Below, piece after piece: positions 1 to 7,849 of a stretch of DNA of 64,000 nucleotides (its first letter is position 1; every line of letters starts with the position of its first letter). The stretch covers positions 248,001 through 312,000 of the forward strand of contig NZ_JACJVQ010000008.1 of assembly GCF_014212135.1 (NCBI RefSeq), read 5' to 3'. The notes beneath the pieces are model-generated. The model searched no databases. It saw nothing but the letters and a program-made list of their open reading frames with translations, and was not told where the DNA came from. A program made the position numbers and the translations under genes. The DNA is from Cohnella thailandensis. GTDB lineage: Bacteria > Bacillota > Bacilli > Paenibacillales > Paenibacillaceae.

Positions 1-989
1 GCTGCGCCAGCGAGCACGATCAACCCGACGATCGATACGGTCCAGATAAGGGCGGCGTTCGATCCCCCGCCGTCTTCTTCCGCGACCGCGGACGCCGAAG
101 CTTCTTCGACGGCTGCGCCTGCGGCCAGTTCGCCTGCCGTCTCGCTCGCCGACGCTTCGCCGTCGCTCTCTTCCGGCGTCTCGGCGTTCGCGGCTTCGGT
201 CGCTTCCGGCGCGTCCTCCGAGGAAGCCGCGCCGCTTGGGGATGCGGGTGGCGATTCCGGTGCCGGCGTTGCTTCCGCCGAAGCCGACGCGCTAGCGGCA
301 GCCGACGGCTGCGCGGCGGAATCGGCTTGCTTCGGCGTTTCGCCGGCCGCCGCAGGTTTAATCGTCTCGGCAGGCTTTGCAGGCTCGGTCGGCTTCGCCG
401 AAGGAACAGCCGACGATTCCGCAGGCTTCGCCGTTGCCGCAGGAGCCGGCGACGGGGATGGCTGCGCCGACGGCGACGGACTCGGGGAGGACGATGGGCT
501 CGGGGATGGCGATGGGGACGGCGCTGCTTCTGCCGCCTTCACCGGCTTGAAGCTGTTCATATCGAACACGAGCCGGATCGTGTAGTCATGATCGTAATCG
601 ATGTCCGGAACGGTTACGTGGATCTTGGACACGATCGGCTTCGTCACGTCCGCCGCGAACTCGACAAGCCGGACATCGTCCTTCTCCTCGATGACTTTGG
701 TATCGACATAACCGTCTCCGCTGCCCGGCACTTTGAATTGAGTTACCCATGCGCTGTGGTTGACCGACAGCCGTACCGTAGCCTTGCCGCCATCTATGAC
801 AACCGTCGCCGGTTTCTCCCAATAGTCGTTAGCCATGGAGACGGAATCGTCTTCGGCTTTGAGCACCAGATAATCGGCTGTGTAAGTGCCGTTATCGACC
901 GCCGCCCCGACCTTGGCCGCGTTCGGCCACATCATCATGCATATCCATAACGCAGCCGCAGCGACGCCAAAAACCGCTCTATTTTTCAA
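1..989 (-). CDS. NEAT-domain haem-binding surface protein, 3' end cut by window edge
   Basis: Likely binds haem at the cell envelope and passes it to the Isd-like transporter encoded just upstream. Reading starts at a TTG (989) and gives a signal peptide (residues 1-30), then one NEAT domain (about 31-150). The domain carries the haem-binding signature Y132-DHD-Y136 and an earlier S51..Y56 segment. A long Pro/Ser/Ala/Glu-rich spacer (about 155-305) follows, then a hydrophobic segment that runs off the window. The layout resembles IsdC-type proteins, but no sortase signal is visible in the part seen, so the anchor may be a simple membrane helix. A Fur box and its own promoter lie directly upstream. 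The TTG start has only a modest ribosome site (GGCAGGG) but gives a proper signal peptide. Confidence 0.85.
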   Translation of the reverse strand, partial: MKNRAVFGVAAAALWICMMMWPNAAKVGAAVDNGTYTADYLVLKAEDDSVSMANDYWEKPATVVIDGGKATVRLSVNHSAWVTQFKVPGSGDGYVDTKVIEEKDDVRLVEFAADVTKPIVSKIHVTVPDIDYDHDYTIRLVFDMNSFKPVKAAEAAPSPSPSPSPSSSPSPSPSAQPSPSPAPAATAKPAESSAVPSAKPTEPAKPAETIKPAAAGETPKQADSAAQPSAAASASASAEATPAPESPPASPSGAASSEDAPEATEAANAETPEESDGEASASETAGELAAGAAVEEASASAVAEEDGGGSNAALIWTVSIVGLIVLAGA

Positions 990-1023
990 AAGATTACCCT
1001 GCCTTTCACACAATCTCAGTGAT

Positions 1024-1042
1024 AATGATAATTATTATCATT
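1024..1042. promoter_or_regulatory. Fur box upstream of the single-NEAT gene
   Basis: A 9-1-9 perfect inverted repeat (left arm AATGATAAT, right arm ATTATCATT). The overlapping 19-mer at 1021-1039 matches the classical Fur consensus at 18 of 19 positions. It lies about 35 bp upstream of the TTG start and just downstream of the -10 element. Confidence 0.9.
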
Positions 1043-1043
1043 T

Positions 1044-1073
1044 ATGCTACCAATCATTGGGCTTTATTGTCAA
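1044..1073 (-). promoter_or_regulatory. Sigma-A-type promoter of the single-NEAT gene
   Basis: On the minus strand a TTGACA (-35, 1068-1073) is followed after 18 bp by TAGCAT (-10, 1044-1049). The -35 is a perfect consensus. Transcription would start inside the adjacent Fur box, so bound Fur would block it. Confidence 0.65.
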
Positions 1074-1140
1074 CGCTTTTTCGCAAACAGGGCTCTCAAG
1101 AGCCGCCGTACCGGTCTCTCGAAAGCCCTCGGAGTTCTCG

Positions 1141-1473
1141 TTACGCGCTTGGGCTCTCTACTTGCTCAAGCGGCTGGCGCACGACCTTCACGTCATAGAA
1201 GACGATCTTGTTCGAGAGGATATATTCCGGCGTTTGGCGGTGCGCATGAGACTCCCGGAACGCTTCGCTCTTCGTCCAAGCTTGAAAGTCCTCCTTGGTC
1301 TCCCATCTCGTGCTGACCGTCACTTCGTCGTATTCCTTCGTGTTCTCCGTCAGCATGACCTCGAGGCCGAGGAAGCCTTTCATTCCTTCTACCTTGCCTG
1401 CTTTGTTGAAGCGTTCGATGAGCAGCATTCCGCTGCCTTTGGTGATCTGGGATACGTTCGTCACGATAACCAT
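1141..1473 (-). CDS. isdG: IsdG-type haem-degrading monooxygenase (internal start)
   Basis: Read from the internal ATG at 1473 this gives 110 residues, the normal length for the IsdG/IsdI family of cytoplasmic haem oxygenases. The three residues known to be needed in staphylococcal IsdG (Asn7, Trp67, His77) appear as N6, W66 and H76, the same spacing shifted by one. An AAGGAGG ribosome site at 1482-1488 sits 8 nt before the ATG. Such a perfect site suggests independent translation even though the upstream ATPase frame reads into it. It is the last gene of the haem-uptake operon and would free iron from imported haem. Confidence 0.75.
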   Translation of the reverse strand: MVIVTNVSQITKGSGMLLIERFNKAGKVEGMKGFLGLEVMLTENTKEYDEVTVSTRWETKEDFQAWTKSEAFRESHAHRQTPEYILSNKIVFYDVKVVRQPLEQVESPSA

Positions 1474-2265
1474 GGACGATTCCTCCTTAACGGGTTGTGG
1501 GATAGGAATAATGATCGGGTAGTCGCCCCGCAGATCCACCTTGGCGACCACGCCGAATACATTCAACATAAATCGGCGGTTAATGACCGCCCTCGGCGGA
1601 CCGCTGACGGCGACGCGGCCGTTCTCCATCGCGATCAAGTGGTCGCAATAGGCCGCCGCCTGCTGCAGATCGTGCAGCACCATCACGATCGTCAGGTTCA
1701 GCTTCCGATTCAGGCTCTTCAGCATCTCCATGATCTCGAGCTGATGGGACAGATCCAGATAGGTCGTCGGCTCGTCGAGAAGCAGGACGCTCGATTCCTG
1801 GGCCAATGCCATCGCGATTCGGGCCTTCTGCTGCTCGCCGCCGGACATCGTATGGAACAAACGGTACTCGTTATGCCGGATGCCCGTCGTCGATAAGGCC
1901 CAATCGATCGCCTTCTCGTCTTCCGGCGTCGGCCGGTAGCGGAACATCGATTGCCGGGGCGCCCGGCCGTAGGCGACCAGTTCCCGAACCGTTACGTCGG
2001 GGACATGGCCTTTCTCCTGGCTGAGCAAGGAGACGAGCTGAGCGAATTCCTTCCGGGAATAAGCGCCGATCGGAACGTCGTCGTAACGGATCTGTCCTTT
2101 GTCCGGCTTGGTTAATCTGGCCAACACGCGGAGCAAGGTCGACTTGCCCGAGCCGTTGCGTCCGACGATGGCGGTTATTCGTCCCCTCGGAATCGTTTCG
2201 CTGATCTCCCGGAGCTCGAAGTGCTCGAACCGGCTCCCAAGATCTTCTATCCTTATCTCCGCCAT
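1141..2265 (-). CDS. Haem ABC transporter ATPase fused in frame to IsdG-type haem monooxygenase
   Basis: A 374-residue frame. Residues 1-264 are a FecE/BtuD-type ATPase with Walker [10 protein letters not shown] (35-43), Q-loop Q83, signature MSGGE (140-144), Walker B LLLDEP (161-166) and switch H198. It powers the permease whose stop overlaps its start (TAATG). With no stop codon the frame continues into a complete IsdG-type domain (265-374) that opens haem and releases iron. An internal ribosome site and ATG mark the start of that second domain, so it may also be made alone. A TAA overlapping the internal ribosome site lies in another frame and would terminate the ATPase if one base were added upstream. 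The fusion is therefore either real or due to a one-base deletion or sequencing error. Confidence 0.85.
   Translation of the reverse strand: MAEIRIEDLGSRFEHFELREISETIPRGRITAIVGRNGSGKSTLLRVLARLTKPDKGQIRYDDVPIGAYSRKEFAQLVSLLSQEKGHVPDVTVRELVAYGRAPRQSMFRYRPTPEDEKAIDWALSTTGIRHNEYRLFHTMSGGEQQKARIAMALAQESSVLLLDEPTTYLDLSHQLEIMEMLKSLNRKLNLTIVMVLHDLQQAAAYCDHLIAMENGRVAVSGPPRAVINRRFMLNVFGVVAKVDLRGDYPIIIPIPQPVKEESSMVIVTNVSQITKGSGMLLIERFNKAGKVEGMKGFLGLEVMLTENTKEYDEVTVSTRWETKEDFQAWTKSEAFRESHAHRQTPEYILSNKIVFYDVKVVRQPLEQVESPSA
1471..1488 (-). promoter_or_regulatory. Internal ribosome binding site and ATG of isdG within the ATPase frame
   Basis: AAGGAGG (1482-1488), an 8-nt spacer and ATG (1471-1473) lie inside an open frame continuous with the ATPase. 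An out-of-frame TAA (1487-1489) overlaps the site, as in ordinary stop/restart junctions. Confidence 0.8.
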
Positions 2266-3263
2266 TATCGAACCAGCCTCCTTCTCTTCAGCAGCACTAG
2301 GAAAAACGGGGCGCCGATGCAAGCCAGCAGTACCCCGGCCGGCAGTTCGATCGGATCGAACCAGCTCCTCGCGGCCGTATCCGCCGCCACCATCAAAGCC
2401 GCCCCTCCCGCAATGGAGTACGGGAGAAGATAGCGGTAATCGTCGCCGATCAGAAGCCTTATGGCATGCGGCACGATCAAGCCGACGAAGCCGACGAGAC
2501 CCGCGACGCTGACGGCCGCTCCCGCCAGCAGCGACGCCAGCGCGACGATCAGGAAGCGTTGGCGCTCCACGTGCTGGCCGAGCGACTGAGCCGACTGGTC
2601 TCCCAGCGTCAGCAGATTGGACGCCTTGGCCGCGAACGGAACGAGCGACAGTCCGATAACGGCATAGGGGAGCAGGAATTGCAGATGGGGCCAGCTTCTG
2701 CCGGCAAGCCCGCCCGCCAGCCAAGGGATTACGCTCTGAATCCGGTCGCTGTTGAGCACCATGATCCCGTTCATGACTCCGCCGAGAAGAGCGTTGACCG
2801 CGATTCCGGCGAGCACGATTTTGGTCGGGGAGCTTCCGCCGTCCCATGCCAGCAAATAGATCATCATGGCGGACAGCAAGGCGCCCCCGAACGCAAAACC
2901 GGGAAGAAGATAGCCGAACTGCGGGAACAGCACCAGCGCGACGACGGCGGCGAGGCCGCCGCCCGCCGACACCCCGATGATTCCGGGATCGGCGAGCGGA
3001 TTGCGCATGACGCCTTGAAGCAAGGCTCCCGACGCGGCCAGGCACGCCCCGACGAGCAGGCCGACCAGCACGCGCGGAAGGCGCAAATTCCATAGGATCG
3101 CTTCGTGCGCCGGGTCGCCTTCGTTAAAGACGATGCGCCATATTTCCGGCACGGAGATGGACACCGAGCCGCTTCCGATTCCGTAGAGCACCGAGGCGAT
3201 CAGGATCGGCGCGAGCGCGATCCCGATCCAGCGCCTTCTGTCGTTTCTTGCTTGCACGTTCAT
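2265..3263 (-). CDS. isdF: Haem ABC transporter permease, FecCD family
   Basis: A 332-residue polytopic inner-membrane protein that forms the channel for haem import. It carries the family hallmark around [16 protein letters not shown] and about nine to ten hydrophobic helices, starting with one near residues 12-30. The ATG at 3263 overlaps the stop of the binding-protein gene (ATGA), and its own stop overlaps the ATPase start, so the three are translationally coupled. An ATG further upstream at 3386 is possible but would lie deep inside the binding-protein gene. The symbol rests on the NEAT/IsdG context; by sequence alone a siderophore permease is possible. Confidence 0.85.
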   Translation of the reverse strand: MNVQARNDRRRWIGIALAPILIASVLYGIGSGSVSISVPEIWRIVFNEGDPAHEAILWNLRLPRVLVGLLVGACLAASGALLQGVMRNPLADPGIIGVSAGGGLAAVVALVLFPQFGYLLPGFAFGGALLSAMMIYLLAWDGGSSPTKIVLAGIAVNALLGGVMNGIMVLNSDRIQSVIPWLAGGLAGRSWPHLQFLLPYAVIGLSLVPFAAKASNLLTLGDQSAQSLGQHVERQRFLIVALASLLAGAAVSVAGLVGFVGLIVPHAIRLLIGDDYRYLLPYSIAGGAALMVAADTAARSWFDPIELPAGVLLACIGAPFFLVLLKRRRLVR

Positions 3264-4189
3264 GAATCCAGAAGCCCCCCAAGCAGGTTCACGGCCTCCA
3301 TCACCCGGGTGCCCGGGTTCGTGCCGAACAATTCGGACGGAAGAACGCGAATCCTCCCCTCCTTGACCGCCGAGATCGTGTTCCAAGCCGGATTGCTCTC
3401 CATCTCGCGGATGAAGCCCTTCTCGACTTCCTCCGCATTGGCATGCGTCATAATCAGGATGAGGTCGGGATTCGTCTCCACGACCCGCTCCGTGTTCAAT
3501 TGCGCGTACTGCGGGTAGTTCTGCAGCCTGGGGAATTCCGAAGCGACGTTGTGCCCTCCCGCCGTCTCCAGAAGGTTGCCCGCCAACGAATTCGGCAGCG
3601 CGGCCAGATACGTTCCGGGCGCTCCATATACGATCAGCACCCGCTTTTCGCTCGTGCGGGCCTGGAACGCGGACAGCTCCCGATCGATACCCGAGACAAG
3701 CTCGGCGGCTTTGTCTTCCTTGCCGAGAAGCTTGCCGAACAGCCGAATCTGGCTCTTGATATCGTCGATCGAGTTGGCTTGCGTCAAGACGAGCTTCGCT
3801 CCGATCGTCGACAGCGGCGCCTCGTCGTTCACGTTGATCGGATAATTGCCTAGCACGACGTCCGGGCGAAGAACCGCGATTTTCTCCAGGTCGACCGTAT
3901 GGACCGACCCGACGACCGGCACCTCGCGCACCTCCTCGGAATCGAGAAGGCCGTCGTTATCCTCCGGCCTTCCGACCACTTCGCCTCCGAGCGCATAAAC
4001 GATGTCGACCTCTCCGTTGCCCAAGGCGACGATCCGCTCCGGAGGTCCTTCCAGCGCGACCTTGCGTTCCGCGGAATCCACGATGACAAGCTTGCCTTCC
4101 CCCGCGCTTCCTCCCGTCGCCGCCGCGCCGCAGCCGGCTGCCAGAACGGACAGCGCGACCGCGAGCGTTAGCGTCGCCAGACGTCTCAA
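3260..4189 (-). CDS. isdE: Haem-binding lipoprotein of the ABC transporter (IsdE-like)
   Basis: Extracellular substrate-binding protein of about 309 residues, anchored by lipid at the Cys of its lipobox (LAAGC, about residues 16-20). It has the class III (BtuF/FecB-like) fold signatures, such as an ERIVALGN segment in the N lobe and a RPDVVLGN strand. It would take haem from the surface NEAT proteins and deliver it to the permease. The start is TTG at 4189, overlapping the upstream stop as TTGA, which implies coupled translation. Substrate is inferred from NEAT and IsdG neighbours. Confidence 0.85.
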   Translation of the reverse strand: MRRLATLTLAVALSVLAAGCGAAATGGSAGEGKLVIVDSAERKVALEGPPERIVALGNGEVDIVYALGGEVVGRPEDNDGLLDSEEVREVPVVGSVHTVDLEKIAVLRPDVVLGNYPINVNDEAPLSTIGAKLVLTQANSIDDIKSQIRLFGKLLGKEDKAAELVSGIDRELSAFQARTSEKRVLIVYGAPGTYLAALPNSLAGNLLETAGGHNVASEFPRLQNYPQYAQLNTERVVETNPDLILIMTHANAEEVEKGFIREMESNPAWNTISAVKEGRIRVLPSELFGTNPGTRVMEAVNLLGGLLDS

Positions 4190-6675
4190 GACTTCGGCTC
4201 CTGCTTAGCGAGGTAGTCGAGCAGACGGATGATCATCGTCAGCGCTTCCGCTCTCGTCGCCGGGGCTTCCGGATCGAACTTGTTGTTGTCCTTGCCCGTG
4301 ATCAAGCCGGCTTCTACCGCCGCCGCGATTTCTTGGCCTGCCCAGGCCGGGATCTTGCCGGCATCGGAGAACGTCAGCCGCGCGCCGTCGCTAAGCGCAA
4401 GCTTGGCGGCGCGAGTCACGATCACGGCGAGCTGCGCTCTCGAGATCTCGGCTCCGGAACGGAAGGAGCCGTCAGCGAAGCCGCCGATCAGTCCCGCTTG
4501 CTCGGCCAGCAGAGCATGCTCCTTGGCCCAAGCCGGGATTTGGCCGGCATCCGTGAAGCCCGTCGCCGCGCCGGTGTTCGTCAGCTTCAGCGCCCGGCTG
4601 ATCATCGCGATGAATTCGCCGCGGCTGACGACCGCGTTAGGACGGAAGCTGCCGTCGTCAAATCCCTTGACGATGCCCAACTCAACGGCACGGCTGATTT
4701 GATTCGCGGCCCAATGGTTCTTCGTGTCGCTGAACCCGACGTTGCCGGAACCGGAGCCGGAGCCGCTGCCTATCGATCCGGATCCGGAGCCGTTGCCGCT
4801 CGCGCCTCCTTCTTCGGCTTCTTCGCCCTCTTCCTTATCTCCGCCGCTCGGATTCGGAAGGTTAGGAGCGCCGACGTTGCCGTCGTTGTCGGAGCCCGGA
4901 ACGGCTGGATTATCGCCGGCCGGAGTCATCGTGCTCTCGTCGAACGAGAATTGAATCGGGTACGTGTGGTGGTAATCGACGGCATCCCAATCGATTCGGA
5001 CGGTCGCGTTAAGCTTGCCGGACAGATCGGAGACCGGATAGGAGACGACTCTCGTGTTCTTGGCCGTATTCTGGCTGACCACGCTGCCGGAGCTGCCGTT
5101 GATGGTGATGGTATTCACTTCTTTGCTTCGCAGCACGGTGAAGGAGACCGTCTTGCTGGAGCCTTGAATCCGCAGCAAGGCCGGCTTCACCACGTAACCG
5201 TCGGCGATGGAGGCTTCGTTCTTGCCGTTCGCCAGAATCGTATAGTCGATGAAGTAGTAACCGTCCATCGTACCGGAGCCGCCTCCCGTGCTGCCCTTGT
5301 TAACGGCCGCCTTGAAGGCTTCGACCGCCGCTTGAAGCGCGGTCAAGGCCGCGTCCGTCCGCGCTTGCGTACCCGCTCCGTTCGCGGCAACGGCGCTGGC
5401 GGCCGCGATCGCCGCGGCGAACGTATCCTTAGCCGCTTGCGGATACTGACCGGCTGCCGTTCCGGCTTGTGCGCCGCGATTCAGGCTCGTCGCGCTGCTT
5501 ACCAGCCCGGACAGAGCCACATTGTCCACTCCGTTAAAATTAAGGCGGATGTCGTACTCGGATTGGTATGCCCCGTTCCCGGTCGGCACGGACACCTTCA
5601 GCTTCGCGTTCACCGGTTGCGCCGGATCCTTAACGAGGAACCGGACCGTGCGGGTATCCCCTTCCTTGTCCTCGCTTACGTTGTACACGCTCCCGAGCAC
5701 GCTGTCGTACTCCACCTTAAAATCCGGAATGAGCGAGCTTTGGTAGACCGTCAGAGTAACCGAATGTTGTCCGCCGCCGATGTCGACCGCGGACGCCGGC
5801 TTCTTCAGATAGCCGTCCGCGCCGGAAAATTCGGCTTTGGTCGCATGGAGCATCGAATAATAAAGCTCGCTCGCGGACTCTCCCGGAATCACGGCAAACT
5901 TCAGCGTCTCCATCGCGCCTTTGAGCGCGGTTACGGCATCGTCTACCTTTTGCTGCGTGCCGGTCTCCTCCCCGGACAGAGTCTGAGCGGCCGCGATCGC
6001 GATCGCAAGCGCATCCTTCGCCGCCTGAGGGTATTGGCCGGCTTCGGTTCCCGCTTGCACGGAGCCGAGCAGCGCGTTCGCGCCGGCGATCGTATCCGTC
6101 AGCGCGGTTTTGTCTACCCCGCCGCCCGGAGCCTCAGGCTCGATTCCGCTTGTGCTGATGGATAATTGAATGTTGTACCAATGGTCGTAACCGATATCCG
6201 GGATACGGATGTGAGTCAGAAGGTCTTGATCGACCTTGATATCGTTAATCGCGTAGCGCACGGCCACCTTCGAGCTGTCCGATCCCGGCAGCTCGGCAGC
6301 TTCCTCGTATCCGTCCATCGATACTCCCGGATCGGCTTTCTCGACGCCGTCCGGACGATAGCCCAGATACTCGAACCAGCCGTAGTTCGATGCCGAAATC
6401 TCGTGCTCGAACCAGATGCTGCGGTCCTCCTCCACGATAAGCTTGCCTTTGGAACCATCGATCTTCATGTACGTGGCAGCGATGGACTCCTCCTGGGTGC
6501 CGTCCTTTAAGAAAGTAAAATCGACCTCGTACTCCCCGACCGGAATATTGTCGTTCGTCAGTTCCGTTGCCGCGGAGGCGACACCCGCATGACCGACTTG
6601 CAATAGAGAGAATAAAAGCCCTAGCGTAACGAAAAACGCAATCGATTTCTTAAACCGTCTGTTCAAAAACCGCAC
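4186..6675 (-). CDS. S-layer-anchored protein with three NEAT haem-binding domains
   Basis: First gene of the haem operon, 829 residues. Signal peptide 1-36. NEAT1 about 44-175 with Y163/Y167. A helical Ala-rich (FIVAR-like) spacer about 190-262. NEAT2 about 268-382 with Y370/Y374. A second similar spacer about 388-458. NEAT3 about 470-580 with Y568/Y572. A Gly/Ser/Glu linker about 585-645, then three SLH repeats to the C terminus. All NEAT domains keep the YxxxY haem-iron motif. SLH domains bind pyruvylated wall polymers, so this receptor uses the S-layer route rather than a sortase. The two Ala-rich spacers share the segment AGQYPQAAKD, a sign of internal duplication. Confidence 0.92.
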   Translation of the reverse strand: MRFLNRRFKKSIAFFVTLGLLFSLLQVGHAGVASAATELTNDNIPVGEYEVDFTFLKDGTQEESIAATYMKIDGSKGKLIVEEDRSIWFEHEISASNYGWFEYLGYRPDGVEKADPGVSMDGYEEAAELPGSDSSKVAVRYAINDIKVDQDLLTHIRIPDIGYDHWYNIQLSISTSGIEPEAPGGGVDKTALTDTIAGANALLGSVQAGTEAGQYPQAAKDALAIAIAAAQTLSGEETGTQQKVDDAVTALKGAMETLKFAVIPGESASELYYSMLHATKAEFSGADGYLKKPASAVDIGGGQHSVTLTVYQSSLIPDFKVEYDSVLGSVYNVSEDKEGDTRTVRFLVKDPAQPVNAKLKVSVPTGNGAYQSEYDIRLNFNGVDNVALSGLVSSATSLNRGAQAGTAAGQYPQAAKDTFAAAIAAASAVAANGAGTQARTDAALTALQAAVEAFKAAVNKGSTGGGSGTMDGYYFIDYTILANGKNEASIADGYVVKPALLRIQGSSKTVSFTVLRSKEVNTITINGSSGSVVSQNTAKNTRVVSYPVSDLSGKLNATVRIDWDAVDYHHTYPIQFSFDESTMTPAGDNPAVPGSDNDGNVGAPNLPNPSGGDKEEGEEAEEGGASGNGSGSGSIGSGSGSGSGNVGFSDTKNHWAANQISRAVELGIVKGFDDGSFRPNAVVSRGEFIAMISRALKLTNTGAATGFTDAGQIPAWAKEHALLAEQAGLIGGFADGSFRSGAEISRAQLAVIVTRAAKLALSDGARLTFSDAGKIPAWAGQEIAAAVEAGLITGKDNNKFDPEAPATRAEALTMIIRLLDYLAKQEPKS

Positions 6676-6778
6676 GCTCCTCTGGATAAAATAAGGTAGT
6701 CCTAATAGCCCGAATCCTTAGCCTTGTTACTCTAACGGAGCCGTAATCCCCCTCTCTCAACGGACGTCCCTAATGCAA

Positions 6779-6808
6779 AAATGATAATCATTATCATTTG
6801 AAGGGCAA
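6779..6808 (-). promoter_or_regulatory. Fur box overlapping the promoter of the haem-uptake operon
   Basis: A perfect 10-1-10 palindrome occupies 6779-6799. On the minus strand a TTGCCC (-35, 6803-6808) and TATCAT (-10, 6781-6786) are separated by 16 bp, so the Fur box covers the -10 and spacer. The leader to the ATG at 6675 is about 100 nt. The rest of the 6676-7014 gap shows no gene. Confidence 0.88.
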
Positions 6809-6966
6809 AAAAAAGAAGCTAACGCATGAACCACCCGGCGGGCGACTATATTCAGCGATAGCTTACTCAGCGATTGTGAACGGAGTATGAATTTTAAATT
6901 ACGTTTTTGACGGCAGAAAAGAACGACGTCCTGGCGTTCCGGATCGGAAGCGGCCCCGACGGCGAA

Positions 6967-7000
6967 AAGACGGCGCCGGGGATCCCCCCTGCGCCGCCTT
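6967..7000 (-). terminator. Likely terminator of the FMN reductase gene
   Basis: A GC-rich stem (CGGCGC...GCGCCG with an inner GGGGATCCCC) lies just beyond the stop at 7015. On the minus strand it is followed by a short T-rich stretch (GTCTTTTC). Confidence 0.5.
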
Positions 7001-7014
7001 CCTACATGCCACTA

Positions 7015-7551
7015 TTAACGAAGAGTCTTCAGAGCGCCGCTCCAAGCGAGAACTTGGTCCAGCATGCCGTTCAGGTTGGTCAGGTGCAGATCGGCCGGCT
7101 TAAACGTGCCGTTCTCGAAGTCCGTGAACAGCGAGAGCGCCGGATGAACGCGAACGTCCGCGACGGACAGCTCGCCCAGGATGCCGCGCAGATGCTCGGC
7201 CGCGCGAGCGCCGCCGACGGATCCGTAGCTGACGATGCCGGCCGCTTTGTTGTTCCAAGCTTCGCGCGCGAAGTCGAGCGCGTTCTTCAGAGCGCCGGTG
7301 ATGCTGTGGTTGTATTCTTGCACGATAAAGACGAATCCGTCCAAGCTGGCGAGCTTCGTGTTCCAAGCCGTCGCTTGCTCCGTAGCGTCTTCCTCGCCCA
7401 GAAACGGAAGCTTGTAATCCTTGATATCGACGATCTCATAGTTAGCGTCTCCGCGAGCGTCCGCAATGCGCTTAACCCATTCACCTACTTGCGGGCTGAC
7501 GCGTCCGTCGCGCGTGCTTCCCAGAATAATCCCGATGTTCAATTTGGACAT
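7015..7551 (-). CDS. NADPH-dependent FMN reductase (flavodoxin-like)
   Basis: A 178-residue cytosolic flavoprotein of the NADPH-dependent FMN reductase/azoreductase family, expected to reduce flavin, quinones or azo compounds. The N terminus has the flavodoxin-like phosphate loop GSTRDGR (about 11-17), and the EYNHSITGALKNALD segment (about 79-93) is typical of the family. GGGAGG stands 8 nt before the ATG. It is a single gene with a near-consensus promoter and no co-transcribed neighbour. The gene itself does not reveal the substrate. Confidence 0.85.
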   Translation of the reverse strand: MSKLNIGIILGSTRDGRVSPQVGEWVKRIADARGDANYEIVDIKDYKLPFLGEEDATEQATAWNTKLASLDGFVFIVQEYNHSITGALKNALDFAREAWNNKAAGIVSYGSVGGARAAEHLRGILGELSVADVRVHPALSLFTDFENGTFKPADLHLTNLNGMLDQVLAWSGALKTLR

Positions 7552-7629
7552 TGGTATTCCTCCCTTGATTCGTTTTCCATTAAAGTAAGTTGTTCCTCAA
7601 ATCGATTTGCCATTCTTGTTGTCGGATTA

Positions 7630-7658
7630 ATCATAGATAAATTAATTAATAATGTCAA
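7630..7658 (-). promoter_or_regulatory. Sigma-A promoter of the FMN reductase gene
   Basis: On the minus strand TTGACA (7653-7658), a 17-bp spacer and TATGAT (7630-7635). A GTACTTACTT segment abuts the -35 at 7660-7669 and resembles half-sites used by HxlR/YodB-type repressors. The remainder of 7552-7849 shows only a small hairpin near 7704-7723. Confidence 0.75.
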
Positions 7659-7849
7659 GGTACTTACTTAAAGTTAAAACAGTAATGTTAACGGCGTATT
7701 AAGTTTCGGGATATCGCAAAATCCCGTTGTCGTAAACGCGTGTTTATGATAACATAGGCTGGTCTTTCAACGAGGTCTTCCTTTCGCCTCCAAACAAGCT
7801 TCGCAAACAGACAAAAGACATATCGCTCGGGAGAGCAGAGGGTGGAACG

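Noticed and set aside
1089-1106. GGCTC-TCAA-GAGCC hairpin after isdG as terminator
   Set aside because: Only five base pairs and no clear T-run on the minus strand, so not strong enough to list as a terminator.
327-1896. Long rightward reading frames over the NEAT and haem-oxygenase genes
   Set aside because: Antisense to well-supported genes. The GC-rich codon bias opens such frames; the products are Arg/His-rich and have no ribosome sites. The same holds for the many long antisense frames elsewhere, for example 4333-6165, 13727-16027 and 44863-46230.
2266-3386. N-terminal extension of the ATPase or permease beyond the chosen starts
   Set aside because: The added residues are frame shadows of the neighbouring genes, and the ATGs at 2265 and 3263 overlap the upstream stops in the usual coupled way.
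7690-7849. Riboswitch-like leader before the MATE gene
   Set aside because: Only a short CGGGAT...ATCCCG hairpin is visible, and no conserved riboswitch core could be recognised.
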